A stretch of DNA of 64,000 bases, from contig NZ_JAMBOI010000002.1 in assembly GCF_023715535.1 (NCBI RefSeq), forward strand, positions 186,001 through 250,000. Direction: 5' to 3'. Source of the DNA: Sporosarcina luteola. Lineage in GTDB: Bacteria; Bacillota; Bacilli; Bacillales_A; Planococcaceae. The position numbers were made by a program, and so were the translations under genes. Below the pieces are notes generated by a model, which was not told the origin of the DNA, made no database searches, and was given only the letters and a program-made list of their open reading frames with translations. Shown here one piece after another: positions 37,118-47,883 of this stretch (the first letter of the stretch is position 1; each line of letters begins with the position of its first letter).

Positions 37118-37906
37118 TTATTCCGTCCTCACTTTACCTTCGCTTTCCTCTGGTTGTGCACTCATCCATGTCTTCAACTGGGCTAATATCTTCTTCTCCA
37201 ACCGAGAAACTTGCACTTGCGAAATGCCGATGCGTTCAGCGATGTCGCTTTGCGTATAGTCCAAATAATACCGCATATAAATGATTGTCTGGTCCCGTTT
37301 GTTCAGCTTGGAAACAACATCCCGGAGTGGTATGTGATCAAAAAACCTCTCTGAACGGTCATCCCTCAACTGGTCCATCAACGTTAAACTATCCCCTTCA
37401 TTTTCGTAAAGCTGTTCATGAAGAGAAGCTGGATCTCTCAAAGCATCCGATGCGAGAATGACTTCATCGATCGACACATCCAACACTTCGGCAATTTCAG
37501 AAACGGAAGGCGATCTTCCGTGGTTTTTAACATAGTCGTCCGTCGCATGGCGAATTTTAAAACTCAATTCACGAATTGATCTGCTCACTTTCACCATGCC
37601 ATCGTCCCGAAGGAAACGTTGAATTTCCCCTACAATCATCGGAACGGCATACGTGGAAAACTTCACTTCATACGATAGATCGAATTTATCAATCGATTTC
37701 ATGAGGCCGATGCATCCGATTTGGAACAGATCTTCAAGGTCGGCTCCCCTGGAGGCAAATCGTTGAACGATTGACCAGACGAGCCTTGTATTCCCTTCCA
37801 CCATCATTCTTCTTGCATCTTTGTCGCCATCCTGGGATTGTTGAATGAGCACTCTCATTTTTTCCTGTGACAACAGGGCATCTTGTCGCTCAACTGATGT
37901 ATCCAT
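37118..37906 (-). CDS. sigF: Forespore sigma factor SigF
   Basis: 262 residues with region 2 (DLFQIGCIGLMKSIDKFDLSYEVKFSTYAVPMI), region 3 and region 4 helix-turn-helix (YTQSDIAERIGISQVQVSRLEKK). First compartment-specific sigma of sporulation, held inactive by SpoIIAB. GAGGTG lies four bases before the ATG, inside the spoIIAB stop region. Third gene of spoIIA. Confidence 0.97.
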   Translation of the reverse strand: MDTSVERQDALLSQEKMRVLIQQSQDGDKDARRMMVEGNTRLVWSIVQRFASRGADLEDLFQIGCIGLMKSIDKFDLSYEVKFSTYAVPMIVGEIQRFLRDDGMVKVSRSIRELSFKIRHATDDYVKNHGRSPSVSEIAEVLDVSIDEVILASDALRDPASLHEQLYENEGDSLTLMDQLRDDRSERFFDHIPLRDVVSKLNKRDQTIIYMRYYLDYTQSDIAERIGISQVQVSRLEKKILAQLKTWMSAQPEESEGKVRTE

Positions 37907-37909
37907 CGG

Positions 37910-38356
37910 TCACCTCATTCTGCTTGCTTCCGTGACCGGAGAAAACATTTTCTCGAACCGCACGACCGTTCCATTTCCAAAGGACGATTCCACTGAGAGA
38001 TGGTCCGAAAAGCTTTCCATGATCGTAAATCCCATTCCCGACCGTTCCATGAGCGGTTTTGTCGTGAACATTGGCTCCATTGCCTGCTGCACGTCAAAAA
38101 TTCCTCCACCCTTGTCTTCGACTGTCATCGTCACCTTATTTTCATCAATTACAGCATGGATTGTGACCATGCTTTTTCCATCACTTTCATAGCCGTGGAT
38201 TATGGCGTTGGTGACGGCTTCCGATACGATTGTCTTGAATTCCGATATTTCTTCAAGGGTCGGGTCCAATGGCGTGATAAAACAAGTCATCGCCATCCTC
38301 GCCAGTGCTTCATTTTCCTCGATTGCAACGAATGATAATGTCATTTCATTTCTCAT
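37910..38356 (-). CDS. spoIIAB: Anti-sigma-F factor and serine kinase SpoIIAB
   Basis: 148 residues of the GHKL ATPase fold: N box EAVTNAIIHGYE, G1 box DKGGGI, G2 box RSGMGFTIME. It binds sigma-F and phosphorylates SpoIIAA. Start at 38356 (MRNEMTLSF) is six bases from GGAGGGG and overlaps spoIIAA by 11 bases; the longer frame to 38380 has no ribosome-binding site. Confidence 0.97.
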   Translation of the reverse strand: MRNEMTLSFVAIEENEALARMAMTCFITPLDPTLEEISEFKTIVSEAVTNAIIHGYESDGKSMVTIHAVIDENKVTMTVEDKGGGIFDVQQAMEPMFTTKPLMERSGMGFTIMESFSDHLSVESSFGNGTVVRFEKMFSPVTEASRMR

Positions 38357-38696
38357 GTAAGACCCCTCCGATTTCACCAATTACACTGTCGACCGAGCCA
38401 TGTCTGATGTTGGAACCTAAGCCGGAAAAATTGAAGATTTTCTCCATTGTCGGAGACGGGTTCAAGATGAGCGTCTCTCCATTGAACGGTGCCAAATCAC
38501 GCATCCTGCCAAGTATGAGCCCGATGCCTGCACTATCCATGAATCCGAGTCGGCTCAGGTCCCAGATGATCCCTTTCACTTTTCCTGTGAAGATGGAAGA
38601 TGTGATAGTGGAACGGATCCTGTTTGCTTCAAGATTGTCCAACTCCCCTGCTAATGTTACGACCACAATGCTATCAATTTGTTTAATATCAGCCAT
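38346..38696 (-). CDS. spoIIAA: Anti-anti-sigma factor SpoIIAA
   Basis: 116 residues of the STAS fold. The phosphorylated Ser is S55 in GFMDSAGIG. Unphosphorylated SpoIIAA displaces sigma-F from SpoIIAB in the forespore. Start at 38696 (MADIKQIDS) is seven bases from GGAGGG. First gene of spoIIAA-AB-sigF; the dacF gene that precedes it in B. subtilis is absent, and the sigma-H promoter lies directly upstream. Confidence 0.96.
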   Translation of the reverse strand: MADIKQIDSIVVVTLAGELDNLEANRIRSTITSSIFTGKVKGIIWDLSRLGFMDSAGIGLILGRMRDLAPFNGETLILNPSPTMEKIFNFSGLGSNIRHGSVDSVIGEIGGVLHEK

Positions 38697-38721
38697 GCTG
38701 AATCCCTCCTTCATGCGGATT

Positions 38722-38751
38722 AAATTCAACATTGGGCAAGGGAAATCCTTT
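38722..38751 (-). promoter_or_regulatory. Sigma-H promoter of spoIIA
   Basis: Minus-strand AAAGGATTT (38751-38743), 12-base spacer, GTTGAATTT (38730-38722). Both elements match the sigma-H consensus RNAGGAWWW / RNNGAATWW at every position, about 26 bases before the spoIIAA start. Confidence 0.88.
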
Positions 38752-38793
38752 CACCTGACATAACTAGTCAGTAACTTTGTGTTTTTCCTATCT

Positions 38794-38800
38794 TTCGACA
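38794..38800 (-). promoter_or_regulatory. Spo0A box upstream of spoIIA
   Basis: TGTCGAA on the minus strand, an exact 0A box, 43 bases upstream of the sigma-H -35 element. spoIIA is a known direct Spo0A target. Confidence 0.75.
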
Positions 38801-38894
38801 AAGCATTCTACCTGAAAAAGTCTATCCATTTTTAGGACAGTTTACACATGTTAGGAATAAATAGCTCACTTCTCTTTTGAATTGCAGCAATGTT

Positions 38895-39017
38895 GATTTT
38901 CGCTTCGGGCGGACGCTTTCCGTGGGCGTCGCTTCAGCCTCCTCACTGCGCTTCGCTTCGTTGCGGGGTCTTCAGCTGACGCTTTTCCCACAGGAGTCGC
39001 CGCCCTACGCTTCAATC
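38895..39017. repeat. 123-bp dispersed structured repeat, copy 2
   Basis: Same length and orientation as the copy at 18671-18793, with GATT/AATC ends and a 97-bp core at 38908-39004. Here GTGGG pairs with CCCAC and GCGTC with GACGC, replacing GCGGG/CCCGC and GCATG/CATGC of copy 1. Flanking direct words are CGCTTC (38901-38906 and 39008-39013) at the same offsets. It fills the gap between the spoIIA control region and the pdp terminator. Confidence 0.85.
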
Positions 39018-39096
39018 AACGTAGATTCCATTATCCAGAAATCCCATCTAGTGATCATAAGCCCCGAACAAGTGGCCACAAAATGCCGTTCCACCT

Positions 39097-39143
39097 AAAA
39101 AAGACTGCCACGGAAAGTCGATATATCGACTTCCCGGGCAGTC
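39097..39143 (-). terminator. Intrinsic terminator of the xerD-deoB-pdp operon
   Basis: Minus-strand GACTGCC-c-GGGAAGTCGAT / ATCGACTTTCC-gt-GGCAGTC hairpin followed by TTTTTT. Confidence 0.9.
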
Positions 39144-39159
39144 CCCATGTTAAATGATC

Positions 39160-40467
39160 TTAGCCATTAATCATTTCGTGGATCAAGGTTGGTTTTGCTT
39201 GTGCTTGATCTGAAATGTGGATGTGTTCTTGAATTAGTTCTAGGGATTTTGCAACGTCTTCTCGGTTGGTGTGGATAATGGCAAGTGGTTCGCCTGCTGT
39301 TACTTTGTCCCCGATTTTTTTCTTCAGGACGATGCCGACAGCTAGATCGATGACGTCGTCTTTTGTTGCTCTTCCAGCTCCTAGTAGCATTGCAGCGACT
39401 CCGATTTCGTCCGCTTCCATTTTGGAAATCGTTCCTGATGTCAAGGCAGGGACTTCAATTTGGAATTTCGCAGAAGGGAGCAATGATGGATCGTGTACGA
39501 TCCGTGCGTCTCCGCCTTGCGCTTCGATCAATTTACCGAATAGATTCAATGCGGAACCGTCTTTGATGACTGCTTCGAGCATTGCGCGTGCTTCTTCTAC
39601 GGTTTCCGCCTTCTCGCCGGCAACGATCATTTTGCTTCCTAGGACTAGGCAAAGCTCTGTTAAGTCTTCAGGACCCTCGCCTTTCAGTGTATCGATCGCT
39701 TCTTTTACTTCAAGCGAGTTTCCAATTGCATAACCTAGAGGTTGGCTCATGTCAGAAATAACTGCCATTGTGTTTCTTCCGACTTGGCGGCCGATTGCGA
39801 CCATGGAATGAGCGAGCGCTTCGGCATCTTCCAATGTCTTCATGAATGCACCGTCGCCTGTTTTTACGTCCAATACGATTGCGTCAGCTCCCGCTGCTAT
39901 CTTCTTACTCATGATGGAGCTGGCGATTAGCGGTATGCTGCTGACCGTTGCTGTTACGTCCCGTAAGGAGTACAAGTTTTTATCGGCGGGCGTCAAGTTG
40001 CCGCTTTGTCCGATGACAGCGACCTTCAACTCATTCACTTGTTTGACGAACTGCTCTTCTGAAAGCTCGATATGGAATCCTTCGATCGCTTCAAGCTTAT
40101 CGAGCGTGCCTCCTGTATGGCCAAGGCCGCGGCCGCTCATTTTAGCAACCGGCACTCCACAAGCTGCCACTAATGGAGCCAGGATCAATGTAGTCGTATC
40201 GCCGACGCCACCGGTCGAATGTTTGTCGACCTTCAACCCTTCAATCGCCGACAGATCAATCTGGTCGCCGGATTCAGCCATCGCAATTGTCAGGTGGCCT
40301 TGTTCCTCGGGCGTCATGCCTTGAAAGTAAACCGCCATCAATAGGGCGCTCGCTTGATAATCCGGTATGGATCCGTCTGTATAGCCGTTGATGAAAAAAG
40401 TGATTTCCTCCTTGGAAAGCATTTCCCCATCTCTTTTTTTCTCGATGATATCAACCATCCTGAACAC
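39160..40467 (-). CDS. pdp: Pyrimidine-nucleoside phosphorylase
   Basis: 435 residues; phosphorolysis of uridine, thymidine and deoxyuridine. Conserved [12 protein letters not shown] phosphate loop, [18 protein letters not shown], and SGNLTPADK are present. GTG at 40467 (MFRMVDII) is eight bases after AGGTG and gives the family length; the longer frame from 40476 overlaps the deoB stop and the Shine-Dalgarno. In B. subtilis punA sits next to drm in this position. Confidence 0.95.
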   Translation of the reverse strand: MFRMVDIIEKKRDGEMLSKEEITFFINGYTDGSIPDYQASALLMAVYFQGMTPEEQGHLTIAMAESGDQIDLSAIEGLKVDKHSTGGVGDTTTLILAPLVAACGVPVAKMSGRGLGHTGGTLDKLEAIEGFHIELSEEQFVKQVNELKVAVIGQSGNLTPADKNLYSLRDVTATVSSIPLIASSIMSKKIAAGADAIVLDVKTGDGAFMKTLEDAEALAHSMVAIGRQVGRNTMAVISDMSQPLGYAIGNSLEVKEAIDTLKGEGPEDLTELCLVLGSKMIVAGEKAETVEEARAMLEAVIKDGSALNLFGKLIEAQGGDARIVHDPSLLPSAKFQIEVPALTSGTISKMEADEIGVAAMLLGAGRATKDDVIDLAVGIVLKKKIGDKVTAGEPLAIIHTNREDVAKSLELIQEHIHISDQAQAKPTLIHEMING

Positions 40468-40472
40468 AATCA

Positions 40473-41666
40473 TCACACCTTTTCCGTTAATGAACTTAAA
40501 AAGCTTTCTCCAAACTCTGGAGCTTTCACGTTGAAGTTATCGGCAATCGTTGCGCCAATATCTGAAAATGTCTTTCGCACTGGCAATTCGCCTCCACCTT
40601 TGAAAGCTGGTGAGTACATGAGCAATGGTACATACTCCCTCGTATGGTCAGTTCCGCTATGCACTGGATCATTACCATGATCTGCTGTGATGATTAGCAA
40701 ATCTTCCTGTTTCAATGACTTGATAATTTCCGGTAAGCGTGCATCGAATTCCTGCAATGCATTACCATATCCGATCGGATCTCTCCGATGCCCAAATAAC
40801 GCATCAAAATCGACGAGGTTTGTAAAGCTCAAGCCAGTAAATTCGGAATTCATAACCTCGATCAATTTGTCTACTCCGTCCATATTGCTTACTGTCCGAA
40901 CTGCTTCTGTTACACCATCACCATTGAATATATCGGAAATTTTTCCGACGGCAATGACTGCTTTCCCAGCGTCTTTCAGTTCAGTCATGACCGTTCTTCC
41001 GAATGGCTTCAATGCATAGTCATGACGATTTGTCGTACGGGTGAAATTTCCAGGTTCTCCGACAAACGGTCTTGCGATAACACGGCCAACTAGGAATTCA
41101 GGATCCAACGTAAGTTCACGGGCAATTTCACAAATGCGATACTGCTCTTCAATCGGAATGATCCCTTCATGAGCTGCAATTTGCAATACTGGATCTGCGG
41201 ATGTATAGACGATGATCGCGCCTGTTTCCATATGTTCCGGACCTAGCTCATCAATGATCCCTGTGCCGCTAGCCGGCTTATTCCCAATCACTTTTCTCCC
41301 TGTCCGTTTTTCGAGCTCATCGATAAGCTCTTGAGGGAATCCATTCGGGTAGACTTTGAAAGGCTTAGTTATGTTCAAGCCCATCATTTCCCAATGGCCT
41401 GTCATCGTGTCTTTACCTACCGACGCTTCCTGCATCATTCCATAAATGCCGACCGGATTAGCTTCAACCGCAATGCCTTTGATTTCCCTGATGTTCGAAA
41501 GGCCAAGCCGCCCCATATTCGGCATTTTCAATCCGCCCATTTCTTCACCAATATGGCCAAGCGTATCTGCGCCTTGATCTCCGAATAAATGAGCGTCTGG
41601 CGATTCACCAATTCCAACAGAATCAAGAACAATCAAATGTATGCGGTTAAATTTCGTTTCTTCCAT
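40473..41666 (-). CDS. deoB: Phosphopentomutase
   Basis: 397 residues (drm in B. subtilis), alkaline-phosphatase superfamily. Metal ligands: Asp in [11 protein letters not shown] (about 15), the phospho-acceptor Thr in [11 protein letters not shown], and TADHGNDP ... DHTREYVP. Interconverts (deoxy)ribose 1- and 5-phosphates made by Pdp. ATG at 41666 follows GGAGG by seven bases; the longer frame to 41720 runs into xerD. Confidence 0.96.
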   Translation of the reverse strand: MEETKFNRIHLIVLDSVGIGESPDAHLFGDQGADTLGHIGEEMGGLKMPNMGRLGLSNIREIKGIAVEANPVGIYGMMQEASVGKDTMTGHWEMMGLNITKPFKVYPNGFPQELIDELEKRTGRKVIGNKPASGTGIIDELGPEHMETGAIIVYTSADPVLQIAAHEGIIPIEEQYRICEIARELTLDPEFLVGRVIARPFVGEPGNFTRTTNRHDYALKPFGRTVMTELKDAGKAVIAVGKISDIFNGDGVTEAVRTVSNMDGVDKLIEVMNSEFTGLSFTNLVDFDALFGHRRDPIGYGNALQEFDARLPEIIKSLKQEDLLIITADHGNDPVHSGTDHTREYVPLLMYSPAFKGGGELPVRKTFSDIGATIADNFNVKAPEFGESFLSSLTEKV

Positions 41667-41712
41667 ATTCGAACCTCCAGTAGTCATATTTCCCAAAATG
41701 TCCGCCATGTTT

Positions 41713-42612
41713 TCAAGCACGCGGATGGAACTTTACGTATACATCTTTTAATCTCGCTTTGCTGACGTGTGTATAAATCTGTGTCGTTGAGATGTCGGCA
41801 TGTCCCAGCATTTCTTGGACAGCCCGTATATCCGCCCCATTCTCAATGAGATGGGTCGCAAAAGAATGACGCAAAATATGCGGGGTCAGTTCTTTTTGGA
41901 TACCGGCTTCGGATGCATATCCTTTAATTATTTTCCAACAGCCTTGCCGAGTCAAGCGACTCCCTCTCATGTTGACAAATAGCGCATCTGTCCCTTTCGT
42001 TTTTGCGATGAAAACAGGACGCGCTTCATGTATGTAAGTTGTACAGGCTTTCATCGCACCGCCGCCCAGCGGGATAATCCTTTCCTTTCCGCCTTTTCCG
42101 AAAACACGGACAAACCCCATGGAAATGTGAATATCGTCCACGTCCAAACCGATCAGCTCACTGACGCGCATTCCGGTGCCATAAAGCAATTCCAACAATG
42201 CAATATCCCTTATCCCCTGTGGCTTGCTGCTTTCCGGCATGGAAATCAGTTTGTCCACTTCTTTGACGGAAAGGACCGAAGGCAGTTTTTGTTCAAGCTT
42301 CGGCATTTCCAAATGGACTGTCGGGTCCTGCGTCGTTACTTTCTCCCGTAGAAGGAACTGATGAAACGAGCGTATGGAAGATATATGCCTTGCGATTGTC
42401 CTTGACGATTTCCCTTGCTCTTTGATGCTATGCAAATAATGCAGAATTGCGGAACGATCGATGTCGTCAATCGAGCCGACACCTGCCTTTTTCAGTTGAA
42501 GGAGATAATCGGAAAGGTCTCGTTTATAGGAAGTAACCGTGTTTTGAGACAGCTGCCGTTCCACTTTCAGAAAATGAATGTAATCCTCCAACCCAAACTT
42601 AGCATCCTCCAT
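41713..42612 (-). CDS. xerD: Tyrosine recombinase XerD
   Basis: 299 residues (RipX). N-terminal SAM-like domain ([12 protein letters not shown]) and catalytic domain with Arg in GTGMRVSEL, Lys in [29 protein letters not shown] and nucleophile Tyr in QIYTHV. With its partner CodV/XerC it resolves chromosome dimers at dif. Start at 42612 is eight bases after AAGGAG. Upstream of deoB as in B. subtilis. Confidence 0.95.
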   Translation of the reverse strand: MEDAKFGLEDYIHFLKVERQLSQNTVTSYKRDLSDYLLQLKKAGVGSIDDIDRSAILHYLHSIKEQGKSSRTIARHISSIRSFHQFLLREKVTTQDPTVHLEMPKLEQKLPSVLSVKEVDKLISMPESSKPQGIRDIALLELLYGTGMRVSELIGLDVDDIHISMGFVRVFGKGGKERIIPLGGGAMKACTTYIHEARPVFIAKTKGTDALFVNMRGSRLTRQGCWKIIKGYASEAGIQKELTPHILRHSFATHLIENGADIRAVQEMLGHADISTTQIYTHVSKARLKDVYVKFHPRA

Positions 42613-42655
42613 GCAAATCACTCCTTCTTTCAAAAGCGAAGTCTAGATGCAATGA

Positions 42656-42682
42656 CAAAAAGGGACAGCTTCGCGCCATCCC
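42656..42682 (-). terminator. Intrinsic terminator of fur
   Basis: Minus-strand GGGATGGC-GCGAA-GCTGTCCC stem (two G-U pairs) followed by TTTTTG. Confidence 0.7.
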
Positions 42683-42686
42683 CATT

Positions 42687-43145
42687 TCACTTTACACTGT
42701 CATTTCCCGCGGATTTGCAACTTTCGCAAACTCCGTGGAAGGTTAACCAATGATCCTTTACATTAAATCCATATCGGCTTTCGACAATTTTCTCTACATC
42801 GCCTAATAGATCTTCCTGTATTTCAGCGACTTTTCCACATTCAATGCAAATGAGATGATGGTGAAAACGTGATGCCCCTTCTTGCCGCAAATCATAACGG
42901 GAGACGCCATCACCAAAATTAATCTTGTCGACGATCTTCAGCTCCGTCAGCAACTCCAATGTCCGATAGACAGTGGCAAGGCCGATTTCCGGCGCCTTCT
43001 CTTTGACAAGTAAAAAAACATCTTCAGCACTTAAATGATCTTCTTCATTCTCAAGAAGGACCAAGACCGTAGCTTCCCGCTGAGGCGTCAACTTATAGCT
43101 GGCCCCATGCAATTGCTTTTTGATCCGTTCAATCCGGCTCTCCAT
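42687..43145 (-). CDS. fur: Ferric uptake regulator Fur
   Basis: 152 residues: winged helix with GLATVYRTLELL, His-rich metal-sensing segment SRFHHHLICIECG and structural zinc pairs CIEC and CESC. Fe-loaded Fur represses iron-uptake genes. Of the paralogues Fur, Zur and PerR, position between xerD and nudF identifies Fur. GGGGGG precedes the ATG by six bases; a sigma-A promoter is visible upstream. Confidence 0.92.
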   Translation of the reverse strand: MESRIERIKKQLHGASYKLTPQREATVLVLLENEEDHLSAEDVFLLVKEKAPEIGLATVYRTLELLTELKIVDKINFGDGVSRYDLRQEGASRFHHHLICIECGKVAEIQEDLLGDVEKIVESRYGFNVKDHWLTFHGVCESCKSAGNDSVK

Positions 43146-43171
43146 ATGACGCCCCCCTCAACACTGAGACC

Positions 43172-43201
43172 ATTATATCAAAGAGGCGATCTTTGTGACA
43201 A
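43172..43201 (-). promoter_or_regulatory. Sigma-A promoter of fur
   Basis: Minus-strand TTGTCA (43201-43196), 18-base spacer, TATAAT (43177-43172), 27 bases before the fur start. Confidence 0.65.
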
Positions 43202-43230
43202 CAGAAAGGAAATAGAAGACTCCCAATCGG

Positions 43231-43743
43231 TTAGCGAACTAGAAAATGAAAGATCGTAATCTCTACTAAAAAAATGAAGAATGCCATTCCCGCCAACACA
43301 GGAACCCCTTGTAGATTCCGCGCTTTCCTCGATACTCTGTTGAAAAAAGGAGGGCTCAAAACAACACAATAAATCAAGAATAGCAGACAGGAAATAAACT
43401 GGAATGGGAACCACCAAATAGCGTATTGCCATATTTTCATTCCCGAATAAAGGAGAAAGGACGATGACAATCCGAATAAAACACATTTGATTGCACCAAA
43501 AAATAATATGACATGTCTTGTTTTACTATTCACAGATAGAAGAAATGTCACTAAAAAAAATAACAGCAATGTTATAAAGGGTCTCCATGCAGACCCATCG
43601 GAAGTTGAAATGACTCGTGGATCGAAAAAGCCGATGCACCTTTCGGATGCCTCTATTGGGATCTCCCTGAACAACAATGCCCCGCCGATATATCCGACGG
43701 CTAGTACGATAAATAGATGGATAAAAGATAAGGAACGGACCAT
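43231..43743 (-). CDS. Polytopic membrane protein, SpoIIM-like by position
   Basis: 170 residues with five predicted membrane helices. Stage II sporulation protein M, part of the DMP engulfment complex, occupies this site between fur and nudF in B. subtilis and also has five helices; the short MVRSLSFIHLFIVLAVGYIGG start fits loosely. Sequence similarity is too weak for me to name it. ATG at 43743 is eight bases after GGAGG; a GTG at 43752 overlaps the Shine-Dalgarno. It may be a diverged SpoIIM or an unrelated membrane protein. Confidence 0.65.
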   Translation of the reverse strand: MVRSLSFIHLFIVLAVGYIGGALLFREIPIEASERCIGFFDPRVISTSDGSAWRPFITLLLFFLVTFLLSVNSKTRHVILFFGAIKCVLFGLSSSFLLYSGMKIWQYAIWWFPFQFISCLLFLIYCVVLSPPFFNRVSRKARNLQGVPVLAGMAFFIFLVEITIFHFLVR

Positions 43744-43797
43744 AGGCTTCACCTCCGCATCGTTTCTATAACGTATGCTTGTCCGTTCCGAAATAGC

Positions 43798-44343
43798 TCA
43801 ATTATTAAAAAGTCTTTTTGCGTGAAGGATTGCGAAAGCTGTTTTGGCGTCGAAAATCCGTTGATCCAGCACCATCTCTTCCGCTTCTTCGATCGTACAT
43901 TCCATTAGCTCTATGAACTCGTCTTCATCCCCTGCAGCAGGCTTGTCTACTTTATATAGTTCTTGCGCTACGAAAATATGAATGATTTCGTTTGCAAATC
44001 CGGGAGATGTTGCGAATGATTGCAGGTATTCAAATTGATTAGCTCCGTAGCCAGTCTCTTCTTCCAGTTCACGAAGCGCGGTGACCCTAATATCTTCTCC
44101 AGGCTCGATCTTTCCGGCTGGAATTTCAATGATGGATCGGTTTAATGCCTTTCGATATTGCTCGACAAGAACCATTTTTCCATCATCGGTAATCGCGATG
44201 ACGGCGACGGCTCCTGGATGATCGACGAGTTCCCTTTTGGCACGCTTTCCGTCAGGAAGTTCGACATCGTCGACACGAAGGGAGATGATTTTCCCTTCAA
44301 ATATTTCCTCGGATGCAACAGTCTTTTCCTCAAAACGATTCAT
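43798..44343 (-). CDS. nudF: ADP-ribose pyrophosphatase (Nudix)
   Basis: 181 residues with a complete Nudix box GKIEPGEDIRVTALRELEEETGYG. NudF hydrolyses ADP-ribose to AMP and ribose 5-phosphate. Start at 44343 is nine bases after AAGGAG; the longer frame to 44367 lacks a ribosome-binding site. Divergent from yqkF, same pair as in B. subtilis. Confidence 0.94.
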   Translation of the reverse strand: MNRFEEKTVASEEIFEGKIISLRVDDVELPDGKRAKRELVDHPGAVAVIAITDDGKMVLVEQYRKALNRSIIEIPAGKIEPGEDIRVTALRELEEETGYGANQFEYLQSFATSPGFANEIIHIFVAQELYKVDKPAAGDEDEFIELMECTIEEAEEMVLDQRIFDAKTAFAILHAKRLFNN

Positions 44344-44448
44344 AGTGACACGCTCCTTTTCTTTCAATTAAGCAACAAACTTTCCCTATTACCTTCTACA
44401 TTGTACAGTTTATTTTAAGTAGAGGAAAACAATTACGGAGGTGCTCCA

Positions 44449-45351
44449 ATGAAAAAGAGGGAGATTGGAAATAGCGGAATTTATGTATCCGAACTGGGAC
44501 TCGGGTGCATGTCATTCCCCGATGACGTGAAGGAAGTAAATAATATTGTCGATGCGGCGATCCATGCAGGTATCAATTTATTTGATACAGCTGACTTATA
44601 TGATGGAGGCAGGAATGAATGGCTTCTCGGCGAGGCGTTGAAAGGCCGGCGTGACGAAATCATTCTAGCGACGAAGGTCGGCAACCGGATGATCCCAGGC
44701 GAAGAAGGATGGCGCTGGGATGCTTCAAAAGCATATATAATGGAAGCAGTAAAGGACAGCCTTAGACGTCTTGGCACCGACTACATCGACCTTTATCAAT
44801 TGCATGGCGGTATGATGGAAGATGATGCAACGGAAACGATTGAAGCATTTGAAGCATTGAAAAAGGAAGGGGTCATTCGGCAGTACGGCATTTCGTCGAT
44901 TCGACCGAATGTCATCGAGCGCTTTTTAACGAATAGCTCTGCGGTTTCCGTCATGATGCAATACAGCCTGCTAGATCGACGGCCTGAGGAATGGTTCCCT
45001 ATGATCCGTGAAGCGGGAGCATCCGTCATCACAAGGGGGACATTGGCAAAAGGATTATTGACGGACGAAGGCCCTACTCGGGTCAGTAAGATGGACGGCT
45101 TTGTGGCATATGATTCTAAAGACTTGAAGAGGACCGTCGGCGAGTTGCATGAAACTTCAAGCGATCTGCATGCGCTCGCCCTAGCATTCAACTTAAAAGA
45201 AGATGTAGTTGCTTCCGCTTTGATCGGTGCCAGCTCTAAAGATCAGCTTCTTGATACAATCTTAGCGTATGAAAAGAAAGACGAGCAATCCGAAATAGCC
45301 TCAATTGCACAACTAACTGAAGTACATCAATACGAACAGCACCGGTTATGA
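44449..45351 (+). CDS. yqkF: Aldo/keto reductase YqkF
   Basis: 300 residues, TIM barrel. Catalytic tetrad visible: Asp and Tyr in NLFDTADLYD (about 43-52), Lys in ATKVGN (about 76), His in LYQLHGG (about 124). NADPH cofactor expected. Physiological substrate unknown. ATG follows ACGGAGGTG. Next to nudF as in B. subtilis. Confidence 0.9.
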   Translation: MKKREIGNSGIYVSELGLGCMSFPDDVKEVNNIVDAAIHAGINLFDTADLYDGGRNEWLLGEALKGRRDEIILATKVGNRMIPGEEGWRWDASKAYIMEAVKDSLRRLGTDYIDLYQLHGGMMEDDATETIEAFEALKKEGVIRQYGISSIRPNVIERFLTNSSAVSVMMQYSLLDRRPEEWFPMIREAGASVITRGTLAKGLLTDEGPTRVSKMDGFVAYDSKDLKRTVGELHETSSDLHALALAFNLKEDVVASALIGASSKDQLLDTILAYEKKDEQSEIASIAQLTEVHQYEQHRL

Positions 45352-45355
45352 TTCT

Positions 45356-45388
45356 GTAATGCTCTCGTAATAAATCTGTAATGATTAG
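45356..45388. promoter_or_regulatory. Three GTAAT words phased at 11 bp
   Basis: GTAAT at 45356, 45367 and 45378, exactly 11 bases apart, between yqkF and the lipoprotein gene. Direct repeats at helical-turn spacing are typical of OmpR-type regulator sites. No regulator is implied by the sequence itself. Confidence 0.4.
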
Positions 45389-45454
45389 GAAACTCCTTCA
45401 CGGGTATCTAACAAGTAGGCACCAATTAACGATTACACCTTGGAGGAGATTTCA

Positions 45455-45700
45455 TTGAAACTACTTACAGAAGACAAAAAATGGTTGAAGCTTGGAGCAG
45501 CAACATTCCTTTCCGTTGGACTACTCGCAGCATGCGGAGATGGCGACGATGATACGGACGTAGATGTGAATAATCCACCAGCTGAAGTAGATGACGGCGT
45601 TAACGACGGAACAGATACAAATGTCGACCTTGATGTAGATGACGGTACAGATACTGATGCTGACTTGGATACTGACACAGATACTGACGACAGCAAATAA
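45455..45700 (+). CDS. Small Asp/Thr-rich lipoprotein
   Basis: 81 residues. Short basic start, hydrophobic segment and lipobox LLAAC; the mature 50 residues are almost entirely Asp, Thr, Val, Asn and Gly (repeats of DDGxDT and DTDxD), giving a strongly negative, probably disordered and cation-binding tail. Start is TTG at 45455, six bases after GGAGGAG; the TTG at 45440 is inside the Shine-Dalgarno. Function unknown; no syntenic counterpart. Confidence 0.75.
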   Translation: MKLLTEDKKWLKLGAATFLSVGLLAACGDGDDDTDVDVNNPPAEVDDGVNDGTDTNVDLDVDDGTDTDADLDTDTDTDDSK

Positions 45701-45705
45701 GCGAA

Positions 45706-45743
45706 CAAAAAAACGAGACTCTGAATTGGAGTCTCGTTTTTTT
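45706..45743. terminator. Bidirectional terminator
   Basis: ACGAGACTC / GAGTCTCGT stem with TTTTTTT on both strands; serves the lipoprotein gene and pbuX. Confidence 0.95.
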
Positions 45744-45756
45744 GTTATATACTAAA

Positions 45757-47657
<1,901 letters not shown>

Positions 47658-47677
47658 TCATTCACGATCAGAAGGAA

Positions 47678-47741
47678 TTAAAAAACCCCCAATGACCGTG
47701 CATCCATTCATTACATGAGTGGAGCAAGGTCATCCGGGGTT
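47678..47741 (-). terminator. Riboswitch terminator before xpt
   Basis: Minus-strand AACCCCGGATGACC / GGTCATTGGGGGTT stem with a long loop, followed by TTTTTTAATT, 36 bases before xpt and downstream of the aptamer. Confidence 0.88.
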
Positions 47742-47808
47742 TGTAGTTAACCGAATGAATAAAAAAGCCGCATGCATAGATTGCGCATGAACCTTTTTTT
47801 CTTTGCTT

Positions 47809-47877
47809 CTCATAGTCGATCCATTTACGGTGGACCGGTAGAAACTTGCAGGCCATATCCCTGCGATTATATGAGTG
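47809..47877 (-). promoter_or_regulatory. Guanine-class purine riboswitch
   Basis: Minus-strand CTCATATAATC ... ATATGGCCTGCAAGTTTCTA ... CCGGTCCACCGTAAATGG ... CGACTATGAG reproduces the purine aptamer. The specificity base in the GACTAT segment is C, so guanine/hypoxanthine/xanthine rather than adenine is the ligand. It controls xpt-pbuX. Confidence 0.97.
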
Positions 47878-47883
47878 GATGTT

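Noticed and set aside
47756..47800. Second small hairpin followed by TTTTTT in the xpt leader
   Set aside because: Only about five base pairs; more likely part of alternative folding of the riboswitch platform.
47668..47856. 62-codon minus-strand frame before xpt
   Set aside because: It lies in the guanine riboswitch and its terminator.
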